From: Mesorhizobium sp. 131-2-1
GTDB lineage: Bacteria > Pseudomonadota > Alphaproteobacteria > Rhizobiales > Rhizobiaceae
Reading direction: 5' to 3'
Assembly (NCBI RefSeq): GCF_016756535.1
Contig: NZ_AP023247.1
Location: forward strand, 5,952,501-6,016,500
DNA: 64,000 nucleotides
Shown here: in pieces, positions 41,018 through 51,127 of the stretch
How the letters are laid out: every line of letters begins with the position of its first letter
Position numbering within the stretch: the first letter of the stretch is position 1
Notes under the pieces: model-generated
What the model saw: only the letters and a program-made list of their open reading frames with translations
The model's database searches: none
What the model was told of the DNA's origin: nothing
Made by a program: the position numbers and the translations under genes

Positions 41018-44000
41018 ATGCCGCCCGAAAACTACTCCTTCCTCGACGTTGCCGTGCTCGATGCGGTCCGCCAGCGCTTCGCCGCCGGCGATGCGATCGC
41101 CATATTGTCGGCCGACCTCGAACAGGTGATCTGGGCCAACGGCCCCGGAGCGGCGGTGTTCGGCTATCCCGACATCGAGGCCATCATCGGCGCCTCGGCG
41201 CGACTGCCGCTGATCGCCAGGCGCCAGATCATGGCGACCAGCGGCTTTCCGCAGATCGGTAGCGACCGGGCCATCACGCTGCGGCTGGCGACGGGAATGG
41301 TGAGCCGCGCCGTCGGCTTCCTGGCCAGCGCGGTGACGATGCCAGACGGCGAGAATGCGATCCTGCTCACGGTGCCCGCGGCGCAGACCGGGTCGCGCAG
41401 CGCCGCGGAGATCGCCAGCCGCGCCATCGGCGGCTTCACCGAGGACGGTCATTTCATCGCCTTCATCGACGCCGCGGGCAAGGTGGAGGCCGCCTCCGAT
41501 GGTTTTGCGGCGCTGGGCATCCTGCCCGAGACGCTGGCGGCGCTTGTTGCGGACGTGGCCGATGACAGCGACCGGATCGTCAAGCGCCTGGTTCCGGGCG
41601 GCACCAATTCCTATCCAGCCGGCCTGGCGCGGCTGACCGACACGCGCCACCTTCTGGTGGTCATTGACGAAGCCCAGCTCGACGACGAGTTGCCGGGTGA
41701 GCCGGGGACCGACGCTCCGGCAGCCGAGGCATTGGAGGCGGAGCAGCCTTCCGCTGCCCAGGAGACAAGGCAGGAAGCTGCGCCCACGACCACGGACGCG
41801 ACGGCCGAGCCCACGCCGGTGTTGGACAAGAACGTAGCCGCCCCTGCTGGCGACCCAGTTGCCGGTCCGGCTGGACAAAGCCCGAAAGCGGCGGTGGGCG
41901 ACCGGGCGACGGCCAGCGAGACGCAGCCGCAGCACGACCATTGGTACTTCAATGCCGGCGGCGACGAAGCACGGCATCAGGACCGCGTATCCGGCAAGGC
42001 CGAGGCGGCGGAGCCGGTGTCTCCAGCCGAAGCGCCTCGGCAGGCCGCTGCCGCGTCAACGGCCACGCCCGCCGAACGGACGATCGATCGGTCGGCGCCG
42101 CCGCTGCGCTTCGTCTGGCGCACCGATGCTGACGGCAAGTTCAGCGCATTGTCGCCCGAATTCGCCGAGATCGTCGGCAAACCGGCCGCCGACGTGATCG
42201 GCCGCCGCTTCAAGGACGTCGCCACCACTTTCGGCCTCGATGCCTCGGGCGAGATCGCCGGCCTGCTCGAACGTCGCGACACCTGGTCCGGCCGCTCGGT
42301 GCTGTGGCCGGTCGCCGGCACCGATCTCAAGATACCGGTCGACCTGGCGGCGCTGCCGGTCTATGGCCGCAGCCGCGCCTTCGAGGGTTTTCGCGGCTTC
42401 GGCGTTGCCCGCGCCGGCGACGCGGTCGTCGATCCGGAAGCCATCGGCATGGCGCTTGTCCCCAATGGCGGGCCGCTTGCCAATGGCGAGCCGCCGGCGC
42501 CGAGCGAGCCGGCCGTCGAGGAGGCCGTCGCGGAAGCGCCGAAGCCAGCCGACCCGTTCAAGGGCGAGGTGCCGGCGCTGACCATCGTGCCGAAGCCGGA
42601 GCGGCGCTTCGCCGACAAGGTGATCCGGCTGGCCGAACACCGGCAGCCGGCCAACGACAAGGGCCTGTCGACGCTGGAGCGCAGCGCTTTCCGCGAGATC
42701 GGCGAGCGGCTGAAGAAGGACAGCTCCGCTGCGTCCGAGCCACCCCCTGCCCCTCGGCCCGTCGCCGGGGAAACGAAACCCGCCAGCCCAGCCGAGACCG
42801 AACAGGCCGACCGGTCTGTTTTGCCCGAGACTTCGGCGGATGCCGGTGCAGCGCCGCCTACTCAGGGGGCCGCCGAGCCATCGGCTGAGCAGCCTGACGC
42901 CGCACGGCAGCCGGCGGCCGAGACCAAGGACGGCAGCAGCGCGCCAGTGAGCCCGGAAGCGGCCACGGCGCAAGGCGATGTGGAACCGGCGGAGCCGCAG
43001 GAGAACGACGCCGAGGACGAGCGCGATCTGGCGCGCCTCGACGGCGTACTGGAAGAGATTGCCGAAGAACCTTCCGCCGGCCAGCCCACCCCGCCTCCCT
43101 TCTCACGCTCGCTGCTCGACTATGCCGGTCGTGACGACCAGACCGACCCGGTTGGCGAAAGCAGCGACGCCGCGCCGGTTGCCGGACCGGGCGAAACGCC
43201 GGCAACGGCCGCGGAGTCCGTCGATAGCCGGCCCGATAGCGTCGGGACACCGTCCGACGACGGCGCCGGCGACGACAGCATGACCGCGGACGATTTCCGC
43301 GATGCCGAGGACAGCGAGGACTGGGTAGCGTCCGGCAAGGACGACGCCTCCCCCAACGATGCCGGGCCCGCCGATGCAACTGCGCCCGCGGCCGAGCGGC
43401 CGCGCCTCAAGGTGCCGCCGCTCCGGCTCGACGGCTTCGTGCCGTCGGCTTTCTCGACCGGCGAGGAAACCAAGGCACCCGACACCTCCATCCTCGGCAA
43501 GCTGCCGGTGCCGCTGCTCATCCACTCCGGTGACGCGCTTCACTACGCCAATGACGAGTTCCTGCGCCTGACCGGCTACGACACGCTCGACGAGCTGACC
43601 GACGCCGGCGGGCTCGGCGCCCTGTTTGCCGATCCCTATTCGCAGTCCGAAGACGGCGCCGCCGACGAAAGCGACCGCGCGCTCAGGCTGAAGACGCGCG
43701 ACGGACAGGAGTTTCCGATCGACGCCATTCTGCGCTCGGTGCCGTGGCGCGCCGGCAAGGCACTGATGCTGGTGGTGCGCCGTTCCGGCGAGGAGGAAGC
43801 GGCGCCTGCGCATTTCAGCGCCGCCAATGACGAGCCCACCCAGCAGCCGGACATTTCCGAGCTGAAGAGCCGCATCGCCGAAATGCGCACCATCATCGAT
43901 ACCGCCACCGACGGTGTGGTGCTGATCGGCCGCGACGGTAACATCCGCTCGATCAGCCGGCCGGCGGAAGCGCTGTTCGGCTTCGACAGCGACGAGGTTG

Positions 44001-44980
44001 CCGGCAAGCCCTTCGCCTCGCTGTTCGCCATCGAGAGCCAGCGCGCGGCGCGCGACTATCTGGGCGGGCTGTCCGAACCTGGCGTGGCCAGAGTGCTCAA
44101 TGATGGCCGCGAGGTGATCGGGCGCGAGTCGCAGGGGCGCTTCATTCCGCTGTTCATGACCATCGGCCGGCTGCCCAGCGACAGCGGCTTCTGCGCCGTC
44201 GTGCGCGACATCACGCAATGGAAGCGGGCCGAAGAAGACCTTACCCAGGCGCGCGCCGTGGCCGAGCGCGCTTCCTCGCAGAAGACGGATTTCCTGGCCC
44301 GCATCAGCCACGAGATCCGCACGCCGCTCAACGCCATCATCGGCTTCTCGGAACTGATGGTGGACGAGAAGTTCGGCCCTGTCGCCAACGACCGCTACCG
44401 CGACTATCTGCGCGACATCAACCGGTCGGGCAACCATGTGCTCGATCTCGTCAACGACCTGCTGGACATTTCGAAGATCGAGGCCGGTCAGCAGGAGATG
44501 GATTACGAGGCGGTGTCGCTCAACGACACGCTGGCCGAAACGGTGGCGATGATGCAGCCGCAGGCCAACCGCGAGCGCGTCATCATCCGCTCCAGCTTCG
44601 CCTCGCGGCTGCCGGAAGTGGTGGCCGACCTCAGAAGCGTGCGCCAGATCGCCCTCAACGTCCTGTCGAACGCCATCCGCTACACGCAGGCCGGCGGCCA
44701 GGTGATCGTGTCCACGGCTTACGAAACCTCAGGCGACGTCGTCATGCGCGTTCGCGACACCGGCATCGGCATGAGCCAGGCCGAGATCGAGCAGGCGCTG
44801 AAGCCGTTCAAGCAGATCAACGCGCTGAAGCGCGGACGCGGCGACGGCACCGGCCTCGGGCTGCCGCTGACCAAGGCGATGGTGGAAGCCAACCGGGCGC
44901 GGTTCAGCATCACCTCGACGCCGGGCGAAGGCACGCTGGTGGAAGTTGCCTTTCCCTCGACCCGCGTGCTCGCCGAATAG
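41018..44980 (+). CDS. PAS-domain sensor histidine kinase, PdhS/DivJ-PleC type
   Basis: 1320 residues, cytoplasmic by lack of membrane helices. An N-terminal PAS-like module (residues 10-230) is followed by low-complexity Ala/Pro/Glu linkers at about 230-350 and 500-810. Further PAS domains lie near 365-480 (RFVWRTDADGKFSALSPEF), 820-930 (LLIHSGDALHYANDEFLRLTG) and 950-1070. The kinase core has His near 1098 in SHEIRTPLNAIIGFSEL, and the N box LNVLSNAIRYT, G1 DTGIGM and G2 GTGLGLPL. This architecture matches the PdhS cell-cycle kinases of Brucella and rhizobia that act on DivK. The DivK link is inferred from family; no partner is adjacent. Confidence 0.85.
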   Translation: MPPENYSFLDVAVLDAVRQRFAAGDAIAILSADLEQVIWANGPGAAVFGYPDIEAIIGASARLPLIARRQIMATSGFPQIGSDRAITLRLATGMVSRAVGFLASAVTMPDGENAILLTVPAAQTGSRSAAEIASRAIGGFTEDGHFIAFIDAAGKVEAASDGFAALGILPETLAALVADVADDSDRIVKRLVPGGTNSYPAGLARLTDTRHLLVVIDEAQLDDELPGEPGTDAPAAEALEAEQPSAAQETRQEAAPTTTDATAEPTPVLDKNVAAPAGDPVAGPAGQSPKAAVGDRATASETQPQHDHWYFNAGGDEARHQDRVSGKAEAAEPVSPAEAPRQAAAASTATPAERTIDRSAPPLRFVWRTDADGKFSALSPEFAEIVGKPAADVIGRRFKDVATTFGLDASGEIAGLLERRDTWSGRSVLWPVAGTDLKIPVDLAALPVYGRSRAFEGFRGFGVARAGDAVVDPEAIGMALVPNGGPLANGEPPAPSEPAVEEAVAEAPKPADPFKGEVPALTIVPKPERRFADKVIRLAEHRQPANDKGLSTLERSAFREIGERLKKDSSAASEPPPAPRPVAGETKPASPAETEQADRSVLPETSADAGAAPPTQGAAEPSAEQPDAARQPAAETKDGSSAPVSPEAATAQGDVEPAEPQENDAEDERDLARLDGVLEEIAEEPSAGQPTPPPFSRSLLDYAGRDDQTDPVGESSDAAPVAGPGETPATAAESVDSRPDSVGTPSDDGAGDDSMTADDFRDAEDSEDWVASGKDDASPNDAGPADATAPAAERPRLKVPPLRLDGFVPSAFSTGEETKAPDTSILGKLPVPLLIHSGDALHYANDEFLRLTGYDTLDELTDAGGLGALFADPYSQSEDGAADESDRALRLKTRDGQEFPIDAILRSVPWRAGKALMLVVRRSGEEEAAPAHFSAANDEPTQQPDISELKSRIAEMRTIIDTATDGVVLIGRDGNIRSISRPAEALFGFDSDEVAGKPFASLFAIESQRAARDYLGGLSEPGVARVLNDGREVIGRESQGRFIPLFMTIGRLPSDSGFCAVVRDITQWKRAEEDLTQARAVAERASSQKTDFLARISHEIRTPLNAIIGFSELMVDEKFGPVANDRYRDYLRDINRSGNHVLDLVNDLLDISKIEAGQQEMDYEAVSLNDTLAETVAMMQPQANRERVIIRSSFASRLPEVVADLRSVRQIALNVLSNAIRYTQAGGQVIVSTAYETSGDVVMRVRDTGIGMSQAEIEQALKPFKQINALKRGRGDGTGLGLPLTKAMVEANRARFSITSTPGEGTLVEVAFPSTRVLAE

Positions 44981-44995
44981 CGGCTGGCCGCCAGG

Positions 44996-45026
44996 GAAAA
45001 AGAAAAGGCGTCCAACAGGACGCCTT
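44996..45026 (-). terminator. Terminator between the kinase and acetoacetyl-CoA synthetase genes
   Basis: AAGGCGTCC (45005-45013), AACA, GGACGCCTT (45018-45026). On the minus strand the stem is followed by a U-rich run (44996-45006), so it best serves the synthetase transcript, though 210 bases beyond its stop; it may work on both strands. Confidence 0.7.
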
Positions 45027-45235
45027 AGGTATTGGGATTGCTGTCACAACGGGGGCTTGAGCGAATCTGAACCTCAGGGGACGAGGAACGGGATTTCTCC
45101 CTCAAGTTACATGCGACTATCGACGCCGTCCCTTAACAAGTTCTTACCGGGCCGCCAAAAAATTTACGAATGTGTACCACTCGTGAAATCTAGGTAAATT
45201 CGTCCGACATTTTTCGTTAACCGTAGCGGACATGG

Positions 45236-47194
45236 TTAGTCGGCAAGCTGCGGCAGGTTGCGGAACAGTTCCAGCGCTTCCGGATTGGCGAGCGCCTCCT
45301 TGTTCTTGACGGCGCGGCCGTGGACGACGTCGCGCACAGCGAGCTCTGTGATCTTGCCCGATTTGGTGCGGGGAATGTCGGTGACGGCGACGATCTTGGC
45401 CGGCACGTGGCGCGGGCTGGCGCCGCTGCGGATCTTGGCGCGGATGCGTTTTTCCAGCTCGGCGTCCAGTTGCACGCCCGCGGCCAGCCGCACGAACAGC
45501 ACGACGCGAACGTCATTGTCGAAATCCTGGCCGATGCACAGCGCCTCGAGGATTTCCGGCATCTGCTCGACCTGGTTGTAGATCTCGGCCGTGCCGATCC
45601 TGACCCCGCCCGGATTGAGCGTCGCGTCGGAGCGGCCATGGATGATCATGCCGCCATGCGCCGTCCATTCGGCAAAGTCGCCATGGCACCAGACATTGTC
45701 GAAGCGCTCGAAATAGGCGGCCCTGTACTTCTTGTCTTCCGGGTCGTTCCAGAAACCGATCGGCATTGCCGGAAAGGCCTTGGCGCAGACCAGTTCGCCC
45801 TTTTCCTGCCTGACCGGCCTGCCGTCGTCGTTCCACACATCGACGGCAAGGCCGAGCCCGGGCCCCTGGATCTCGCCGGTCCACACCGGCTCGATCGGCA
45901 CGCCGAGCACGAAGCAGGAGACGATGTCGGTGCCGCCGGAGATCGAAGCCAGGTGCACGTCCTTCTTGATGCCGTCGTAGACGAAGCGGAAATCCTCCGG
46001 TGACAGCGGCGAACCGGTGGACGAGATGGTGCGCACGGTCGAAAGATCGTGCGTGCCGATCGGCGTGAGGCCGGCCTTGCGCACGGAATCGATGAATTTC
46101 GCCGAGGTGCCGAAATAGGTCATCTTCTCGGCGTCGGCGAAATCGAACAGCGCATTGCCGTCCGGATAGAATGGCGAGCCGTCATAGAGCAGCAGGGTGG
46201 CGCCCGAGGCGAGACCGGAGACCAGCCAGTTCCACATCATCCAGCCACAGGTGGTGAAGTAGAACAGGCGGTCGCCATCGAGCAGGCCGGCATGGAGCCG
46301 ATGTTCCTTGACATGCTGGATCAGCGTGCCGCCGGCCGAATGGACGATGCACTTCGGAATGCCGGTCGTGCCGGAGGAGAACAGGATGTAGAGCGGGTGC
46401 GCGAACGGCAGCCGTTCGAAGCTTACGGGCTTCGCGGCGAAGGAAGACAAGGCGCCCTCCAGGGCATCCGCCCTGTCGACGGTCGCGGCGACGTCGGCCG
46501 AGGTGCCGAGATAGTCGACGATCAGCACCTTGCGGACGCTCGCAAGCTTGGCCGCCACCGCCCTGACCTTGTCGGCGACCTCGATCGCCTTGCCGTTGTA
46601 CCAGTAGCCGTCGGGGGCGATGAAGACCACCGGCTCGATCTGGCCGAAACGGTCGAGAACGCCCTGCTCGCCGAAATCAGGCGAACAGGACGACCAGACG
46701 GCGCCGATCGAGGCGGCGGCCAGCATGGCGGCGACTGTCTCCGGCATGTTCGGCATCATGGCGGCGATGCGATCGCCCTGCTTGACGCCAAGCGACCGGA
46801 AGAGCTGCTGCAGGCGCGAGGTCAGGGCGTTGAGCTCGTTCCAGGACAGCCGCCGCTCGACCTTGTCCTCGCCGCGGAAGATGATCGCCTCCGCGGACCC
46901 GGTTTTCTTGAGCAGGTTCTCGGCGAAATTCAGCCTGGCATCGGGAAAGAAGGTGGCGCCCGGCATCCTGTCACCGTCAAGCAGCACGCGTTCTCCCTTG
47001 TCGCCGACGATACCGCAAAAATCCCAGACCAGGCCCCAGAACGCCTCGCGGTCGTCGATCGACCAGTGGTGAAGCTCGGCATAGGAGGAAAGGGCCGTAC
47101 CCGACTTCGCCGCCGCGGCTTTCATGAAGGCGGTCATGGGCGCCGCGTCGATCTGCTCTTGCGTCGGCGTCCACAAGGCGGTGTCGGCGGCCAT
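45236..47194 (-). CDS. acsA2: Acetoacetate-CoA ligase (acetoacetyl-CoA synthetase)
   Basis: Activates acetoacetate to acetoacetyl-CoA with ATP, the re-entry step of polyhydroxybutyrate breakdown; 652 residues, the family length. The N-terminal AACS-specific domain includes ELHHWSIDDREAFWGLVWDF. AMP-binding motifs are ILFSSGTTGIPKCIVHSAGG, YFGTSAKFI and GRSDATLNPGGVRIGTAEIY; the C-terminal acetylating-lid Lys is in PRTKSGKITE. It is soluble and begins at ATG 47194. It is divergent from the AsmA gene, with 263 bases between. The gene name follows rhizobial usage. Confidence 0.93.
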   Translation of the reverse strand: MAADTALWTPTQEQIDAAPMTAFMKAAAAKSGTALSSYAELHHWSIDDREAFWGLVWDFCGIVGDKGERVLLDGDRMPGATFFPDARLNFAENLLKKTGSAEAIIFRGEDKVERRLSWNELNALTSRLQQLFRSLGVKQGDRIAAMMPNMPETVAAMLAAASIGAVWSSCSPDFGEQGVLDRFGQIEPVVFIAPDGYWYNGKAIEVADKVRAVAAKLASVRKVLIVDYLGTSADVAATVDRADALEGALSSFAAKPVSFERLPFAHPLYILFSSGTTGIPKCIVHSAGGTLIQHVKEHRLHAGLLDGDRLFYFTTCGWMMWNWLVSGLASGATLLLYDGSPFYPDGNALFDFADAEKMTYFGTSAKFIDSVRKAGLTPIGTHDLSTVRTISSTGSPLSPEDFRFVYDGIKKDVHLASISGGTDIVSCFVLGVPIEPVWTGEIQGPGLGLAVDVWNDDGRPVRQEKGELVCAKAFPAMPIGFWNDPEDKKYRAAYFERFDNVWCHGDFAEWTAHGGMIIHGRSDATLNPGGVRIGTAEIYNQVEQMPEILEALCIGQDFDNDVRVVLFVRLAAGVQLDAELEKRIRAKIRSGASPRHVPAKIVAVTDIPRTKSGKITELAVRDVVHGRAVKNKEALANPEALELFRNLPQLAD

Positions 47195-47457
47195 GCTCGT
47201 TCTCCCAAAAACGCGTCGCGTTTGCGGCAGTTAAGCCCAACGCCGCGTACGTCGTTGTCCCAAAACCGGCACGCAATTTCGGGCGACGGTCGGTGCCACG
47301 CTTATGCATACCGCAGCGCAGCAGAGCAAGATTTTGTTCGGCCGGCATCTCTAGAGTGTGCGCAAATGCCATCGCCGGGCCATAAAGACTTGAAATGCGT
47401 CAGCGCTGGGTTACACCCGTCGGGCGATTTGTCGGCAATGGAAGCATATAGGGCGAT

Positions 47458-49314
47458 ATGCCATCATCTTTGATCCGGCGCGGAGTGTGGGCGATCGGCG
47501 TTGCCGTGCTCGTCATCGCGCTGGTCGTCGCCGCCCTGCCGCTGATCGCCTCGACCCGCATCGTGCGCGACCGCATTGCCTGGGAGATGAGCGCCTGGAG
47601 CGGCTTCAGGGTCACCATCGACGGCTCGCCGCGCATCGAGGTCTGGCCGACCTTCCGGGCCATCCTGACCGATGTGACGCTTTCTCAGTGGACCGAGACC
47701 GACGCGCCGCCGGTGATCGAGGCCGAACGGGTCGAGGTCGATCTTTCCGCGATGGCGGCCCTGCAAGGCGACGTCGTGTTCTCCACGGCGCGGCTGGTGC
47801 GGCCGACGATCAGGGTCCAGCGCACCGCCAATGGCCTTTTCCTGCCCGCCATCCCGACCGGCGGCCGCATCACACGCTCGATCGACACAGCCCGTGGCGT
47901 GGTCAGCGCTGACCCGGCCAAGCCCGACCTCAGCAAGCTGCCGGCGGATCCCTTCGGCACGGTAGAGTTCAGGGACGGCCGCGTGGTGGCCTCGCTCGGC
48001 GGCAAGGACCAGGAGATCCTCAGCAGCCTGACCGGCCAGGCGAACTGGGCGGCGATGAACAGCAACGCGACGCTGACGGCGACCGGGATCTGGCGCGGTG
48101 AAAGCGTCGCCGTCGACTTCGCGTCGCCGAAGCCGCTGGTGCTGTTCGCAGGGGGCGCGGCCCCGGTCACGCTCTCCGTCAAGGCAGCGCCCGCCACCTT
48201 CTCCTTCGACGGCGTGGCCTCGATGTCGGACAATGCCTATTTCGACGGCCAGGCGAAATTCGCCGCGCCCTCGCTGCGGCGCGTGCTGGAGTGGTCGCAG
48301 GCCGGCATCGCGCCAGGAGCTGCGATCGGCTCGGTCTCGGTGGCCAGCAAGGTGACGGCGGCGGCCGGCCGGGTGAAGTTCGAAAACACCACCTTGGCGC
48401 TCGACAACAACCCGGGAATGGGGGCGCTCGACTTCTCCTTCGGCGAAGCGCTGCCGGTCATCTCCGGCACGCTCGCCTTCGATACGCTCGACCTCAGGTC
48501 GTTCCTCTCGGCCTTCACGCCGCTGGCGCCAACCGGCGAAGTGGGTCCCGGCGAGATCGACACCAGCTTCGCCGACAAGATCAATCTCGACCTGCGCGTG
48601 TCGGCGGCGCATGCCACGGCAGGACCGGTGCAGCTTGCCGACGTCGCCGCCACGGCGCAGGTCAAGAACGGGCTTGCCGTCTTCGACATTTCCGACGCCT
48701 CCGCCTTCGGCGGCAACATCCAGAGCAGCCTGCGCTTCGACCGCAAGCCCGAAGGCACGCAGGTCGAGATCCGGCTTCTCGCCTCCGACGTCGATGGCGG
48801 TGCCTTCGCCACGGCGGCGGGGATGACGAGACTGGTGCCTGTCGGGACGGCAACCGTCTCGGTCATCCTCAAAGGGCCGGGCAGATCCTGGAACTCCATC
48901 TTCGAAAACGCCGACGGTTCTGTCTCGGCGACCGTCGGGCCGGGCGCGCTCACCGGGCTAAACCTGCCGGCCTTCCTCAAGCGCACCGAACAGGGCGGCT
49001 TCTTCGCGCTGGACGACGTCGCCGACGGAACGCTGCCGATTGACGGCGCCGAGATCAAGGCGAGCATCTCCAAGGGCGTGGCCCGGCTCGACAAAGCCGA
49101 AGCCAATTCGGCGAAATCCAAGATCTGGCTGTCCGGCATCGCCTCCTATGCCGGACGCGGGCTGGCGCTGTCGGGCGGCATCGTCCAGCCGGACCAGCCG
49201 GCGGCGCAGGCGAACGGGCAACCCGCGCCGCCCAAGCAGTCGACCTTCTTCGTCGGCGGCACCTGGAGCACGCCGTTCATCTCGCCGATCAGCCGCGGCA
49301 TTTCCGGCGAGTAA
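47458..49314 (+). CDS. AsmA-family protein
   Basis: 618 residues. An N-terminal signal anchor (residues 8-28, VWAIGVAVLVIALVVAALPL) is followed by the AsmA domain (GFRVTIDGSPRIEVWPTFRA, EAERVEVDLSAMAAL). The long periplasmic middle is rich in beta strands. The C-terminal AsmA_2 region includes SVSATVGPGALTGLNLPAFL. AsmA-like proteins are thought to bridge or move phospholipids between membranes and affect outer membrane assembly. No transport cassette is next to it; the potI stop is 18 bases beyond its own on the other strand. Confidence 0.85.
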   Translation: MPSSLIRRGVWAIGVAVLVIALVVAALPLIASTRIVRDRIAWEMSAWSGFRVTIDGSPRIEVWPTFRAILTDVTLSQWTETDAPPVIEAERVEVDLSAMAALQGDVVFSTARLVRPTIRVQRTANGLFLPAIPTGGRITRSIDTARGVVSADPAKPDLSKLPADPFGTVEFRDGRVVASLGGKDQEILSSLTGQANWAAMNSNATLTATGIWRGESVAVDFASPKPLVLFAGGAAPVTLSVKAAPATFSFDGVASMSDNAYFDGQAKFAAPSLRRVLEWSQAGIAPGAAIGSVSVASKVTAAAGRVKFENTTLALDNNPGMGALDFSFGEALPVISGTLAFDTLDLRSFLSAFTPLAPTGEVGPGEIDTSFADKINLDLRVSAAHATAGPVQLADVAATAQVKNGLAVFDISDASAFGGNIQSSLRFDRKPEGTQVEIRLLASDVDGGAFATAAGMTRLVPVGTATVSVILKGPGRSWNSIFENADGSVSATVGPGALTGLNLPAFLKRTEQGGFFALDDVADGTLPIDGAEIKASISKGVARLDKAEANSAKSKIWLSGIASYAGRGLALSGGIVQPDQPAAQANGQPAPPKQSTFFVGGTWSTPFISPISRGISGE

Positions 49315-49331
49315 TTTCGCGCTTGCCTGCT

Positions 49332-50150
49332 CTAGCCTCGCTGCGCGGCCTGCTCGTCGCGCTGGCGCTGGACCTCGCGGCGCTTGTTGGCGACCGAGGC
49401 GATGATGACGCCAACGGCGACGACCGCGATCAGGATGGTGCAGGCAGCGTTGATTTCCGGCGTCACCCCAAGGCGAACCTGGCTGTAGATCTTCATCGGC
49501 AGCGTCGTGGCGCCCGGCCCCGAGGTGAAGGAGGCAATGACCAGATCATCGAGCGACAGCGTGAAGGCCAGCATCCAGCCGGAGACGATCGCCGGCAGGA
49601 TGACCGGCAAGGTGATGTGGAAGAAGGTCTTCACCGGCGGCGCGCCGAGATCCATCGCCGCCTCCTCCAGGGAGCGGTCGAACGAAACCAGCCGCGACTG
49701 GACCACTACGGCGACGAAGCACATGGTGAAGGTGATGTGGGCGAGCGTGACGGTGAGGAAGCCGCGGTCGAGGCCGACGGCGACGAAGAGCAGGAGCAGC
49801 GAAAGGCCGGTGATCACCTCCGGCATGACCAGCGGCGCGAAGACCATGCCGGAAAACAGGATCCGTCCCCGGAAGCGCGTGTAGCGCGTCAAGGTGAGGG
49901 CTGCGAGCGTGCCAAGCACGGTGGCGACGGTGGCCGAGATGACGCCGACACGCGCCGTCACCCAGGTCGCGTCCATCAGGCCCTGGTTGTGGAACAGCGA
50001 GACGTACCATTTGGTCGAGAAGCCGCCCCAGACGGTGACCAGCTTCGATTCGTTGAAGGAAAACACGATCAGAAGCACGATCGGCAGGTAGAGGAAGGCA
50101 AAGCCGAGCACGACCGAGGTTATGTTGAAGCGGCTCCAGGTGGTGTTCAT
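49332..50150 (-). CDS. potI: Putrescine ABC transporter permease PotI
   Basis: 272 residues from ATG 50150, overlapping the potH stop by four bases. Six membrane helices are predicted by eye (first VVLGFAFLYLPIVLLIVFSF). The EAA loop reads DRSLEEAAMDLGAPPVKTFF. The sequence PEVITGLSLLLLFVAV is typical of PotI/PotC. A basic coil ends the protein (ANKRREVQRQRDEQ). It is the last gene of potFGHI and converges on the asmA gene. The substrate is inferred from the binding protein as putrescine. Confidence 0.9.
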   Translation of the reverse strand: MNTTWSRFNITSVVLGFAFLYLPIVLLIVFSFNESKLVTVWGGFSTKWYVSLFHNQGLMDATWVTARVGVISATVATVLGTLAALTLTRYTRFRGRILFSGMVFAPLVMPEVITGLSLLLLFVAVGLDRGFLTVTLAHITFTMCFVAVVVQSRLVSFDRSLEEAAMDLGAPPVKTFFHITLPVILPAIVSGWMLAFTLSLDDLVIASFTSGPGATTLPMKIYSQVRLGVTPEINAACTILIAVVAVGVIIASVANKRREVQRQRDEQAAQRG

Positions 50151-51118
50151 CTGCCCTGCTCCTGAGCGCGCGCCTGGGCCTGCTGGAAGAGCATGATCGG
50201 CACGATCAGCAGCAACAGCAGGATGACGGCGACGGCCGACGAGATCGGCCAGTCGCGGTTGCCGAAGAATTCGTTCCACAAGGTCTTGCCGATCATCAGC
50301 GTCTGCGAACCGCCGAGCAGGTCGGGAATGACGAACTCGCCGACCGCCGGGATGAACACCAGCAGGCAGCCGGCGATGACGCCGGGCAGCGACAGCGGGA
50401 AAGTGATTTTCCAGAAAGCGGTGATCGGCGGGCAGCCTAGATCCGTCGCGGCCTCGATCAGCGAGTTGTCCATCTTTTCCAGCGACGAATAGAGCGGCAG
50501 CACCATGAACGGCAGGTAGGAATAGACGATGCCGATGAAGATTGCCGAATAGTGGTTGAGAATGAGCAGCGGCTGGCTGATGACGCCGATGCCAAGCAGG
50601 AATTCATTGAGCAAGCCTTCCGGCTTTAGGATGCCGATCCAGGCATAGACGCGGATCAGGAAAGAGGTCCAGAACGGCAGGATGACCAGCATCAGCAAGG
50701 TCGGGCGGATCGCCGCCGGCGCACGTGCCATGCCGTAGGCGATCGGATAGCCGACGATCAGCGTCAGCACGGTCGAGACCGCGGCGATGATGACGCTGGT
50801 GACATAGGCGTTGAAGTAGAGAGCGTCCTGGGTCAGCCAGACATAGTTGTCGAAACTGAGCTCGCGGAACCCAGTGAAGAAGCCGGAAACGCCGTCGCTG
50901 AAGTCAAGCACCGGCGTGTAGGGCGGCATCGCGATCGCCGTCTGCGAGAGCGAGATCTTGAAGACGATGACGAACGGGATGAGGAAGAAGAACAGCAGCC
51001 AGAGATAAGGGACGATGATGACCAGGCGACCGATGAAGGCCGAGCCCAGCCTGGCCAGCGGGGATTTGGCGGCATCGGCTGCCGGCGAGGTTGTTGCGGC
51101 GGTTGCGGCGCTCGACAT
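50147..51118 (-). CDS. potH: Putrescine ABC transporter permease PotH
   Basis: 323 residues with six membrane helices after a 30-residue cytoplasmic tail. The first helix is VIIVPYLWLLFFFLIPFVIV; the EAA loop is DNSLIEAATDLGCPPITAFW; and WTSFLIRVYAWIGILKPEGLLN is characteristic of PotH/PotB. It begins nine bases after the ATPase gene and overlaps potI. With PotI it forms the membrane channel of the importer. Confidence 0.92.
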   Translation of the reverse strand: MSSAATAATTSPAADAAKSPLARLGSAFIGRLVIIVPYLWLLFFFLIPFVIVFKISLSQTAIAMPPYTPVLDFSDGVSGFFTGFRELSFDNYVWLTQDALYFNAYVTSVIIAAVSTVLTLIVGYPIAYGMARAPAAIRPTLLMLVILPFWTSFLIRVYAWIGILKPEGLLNEFLLGIGVISQPLLILNHYSAIFIGIVYSYLPFMVLPLYSSLEKMDNSLIEAATDLGCPPITAFWKITFPLSLPGVIAGCLLVFIPAVGEFVIPDLLGGSQTLMIGKTLWNEFFGNRDWPISSAVAVILLLLLIVPIMLFQQAQARAQEQGR

Positions 51119-51127
51119 GATCGCCCC

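Noticed and set aside
46049..47473. 474-codon open frame antisense to acetoacetyl-CoA synthetase
   Set aside because: High-GC shadow; the opposite strand carries complete AMP-ligase motifs.
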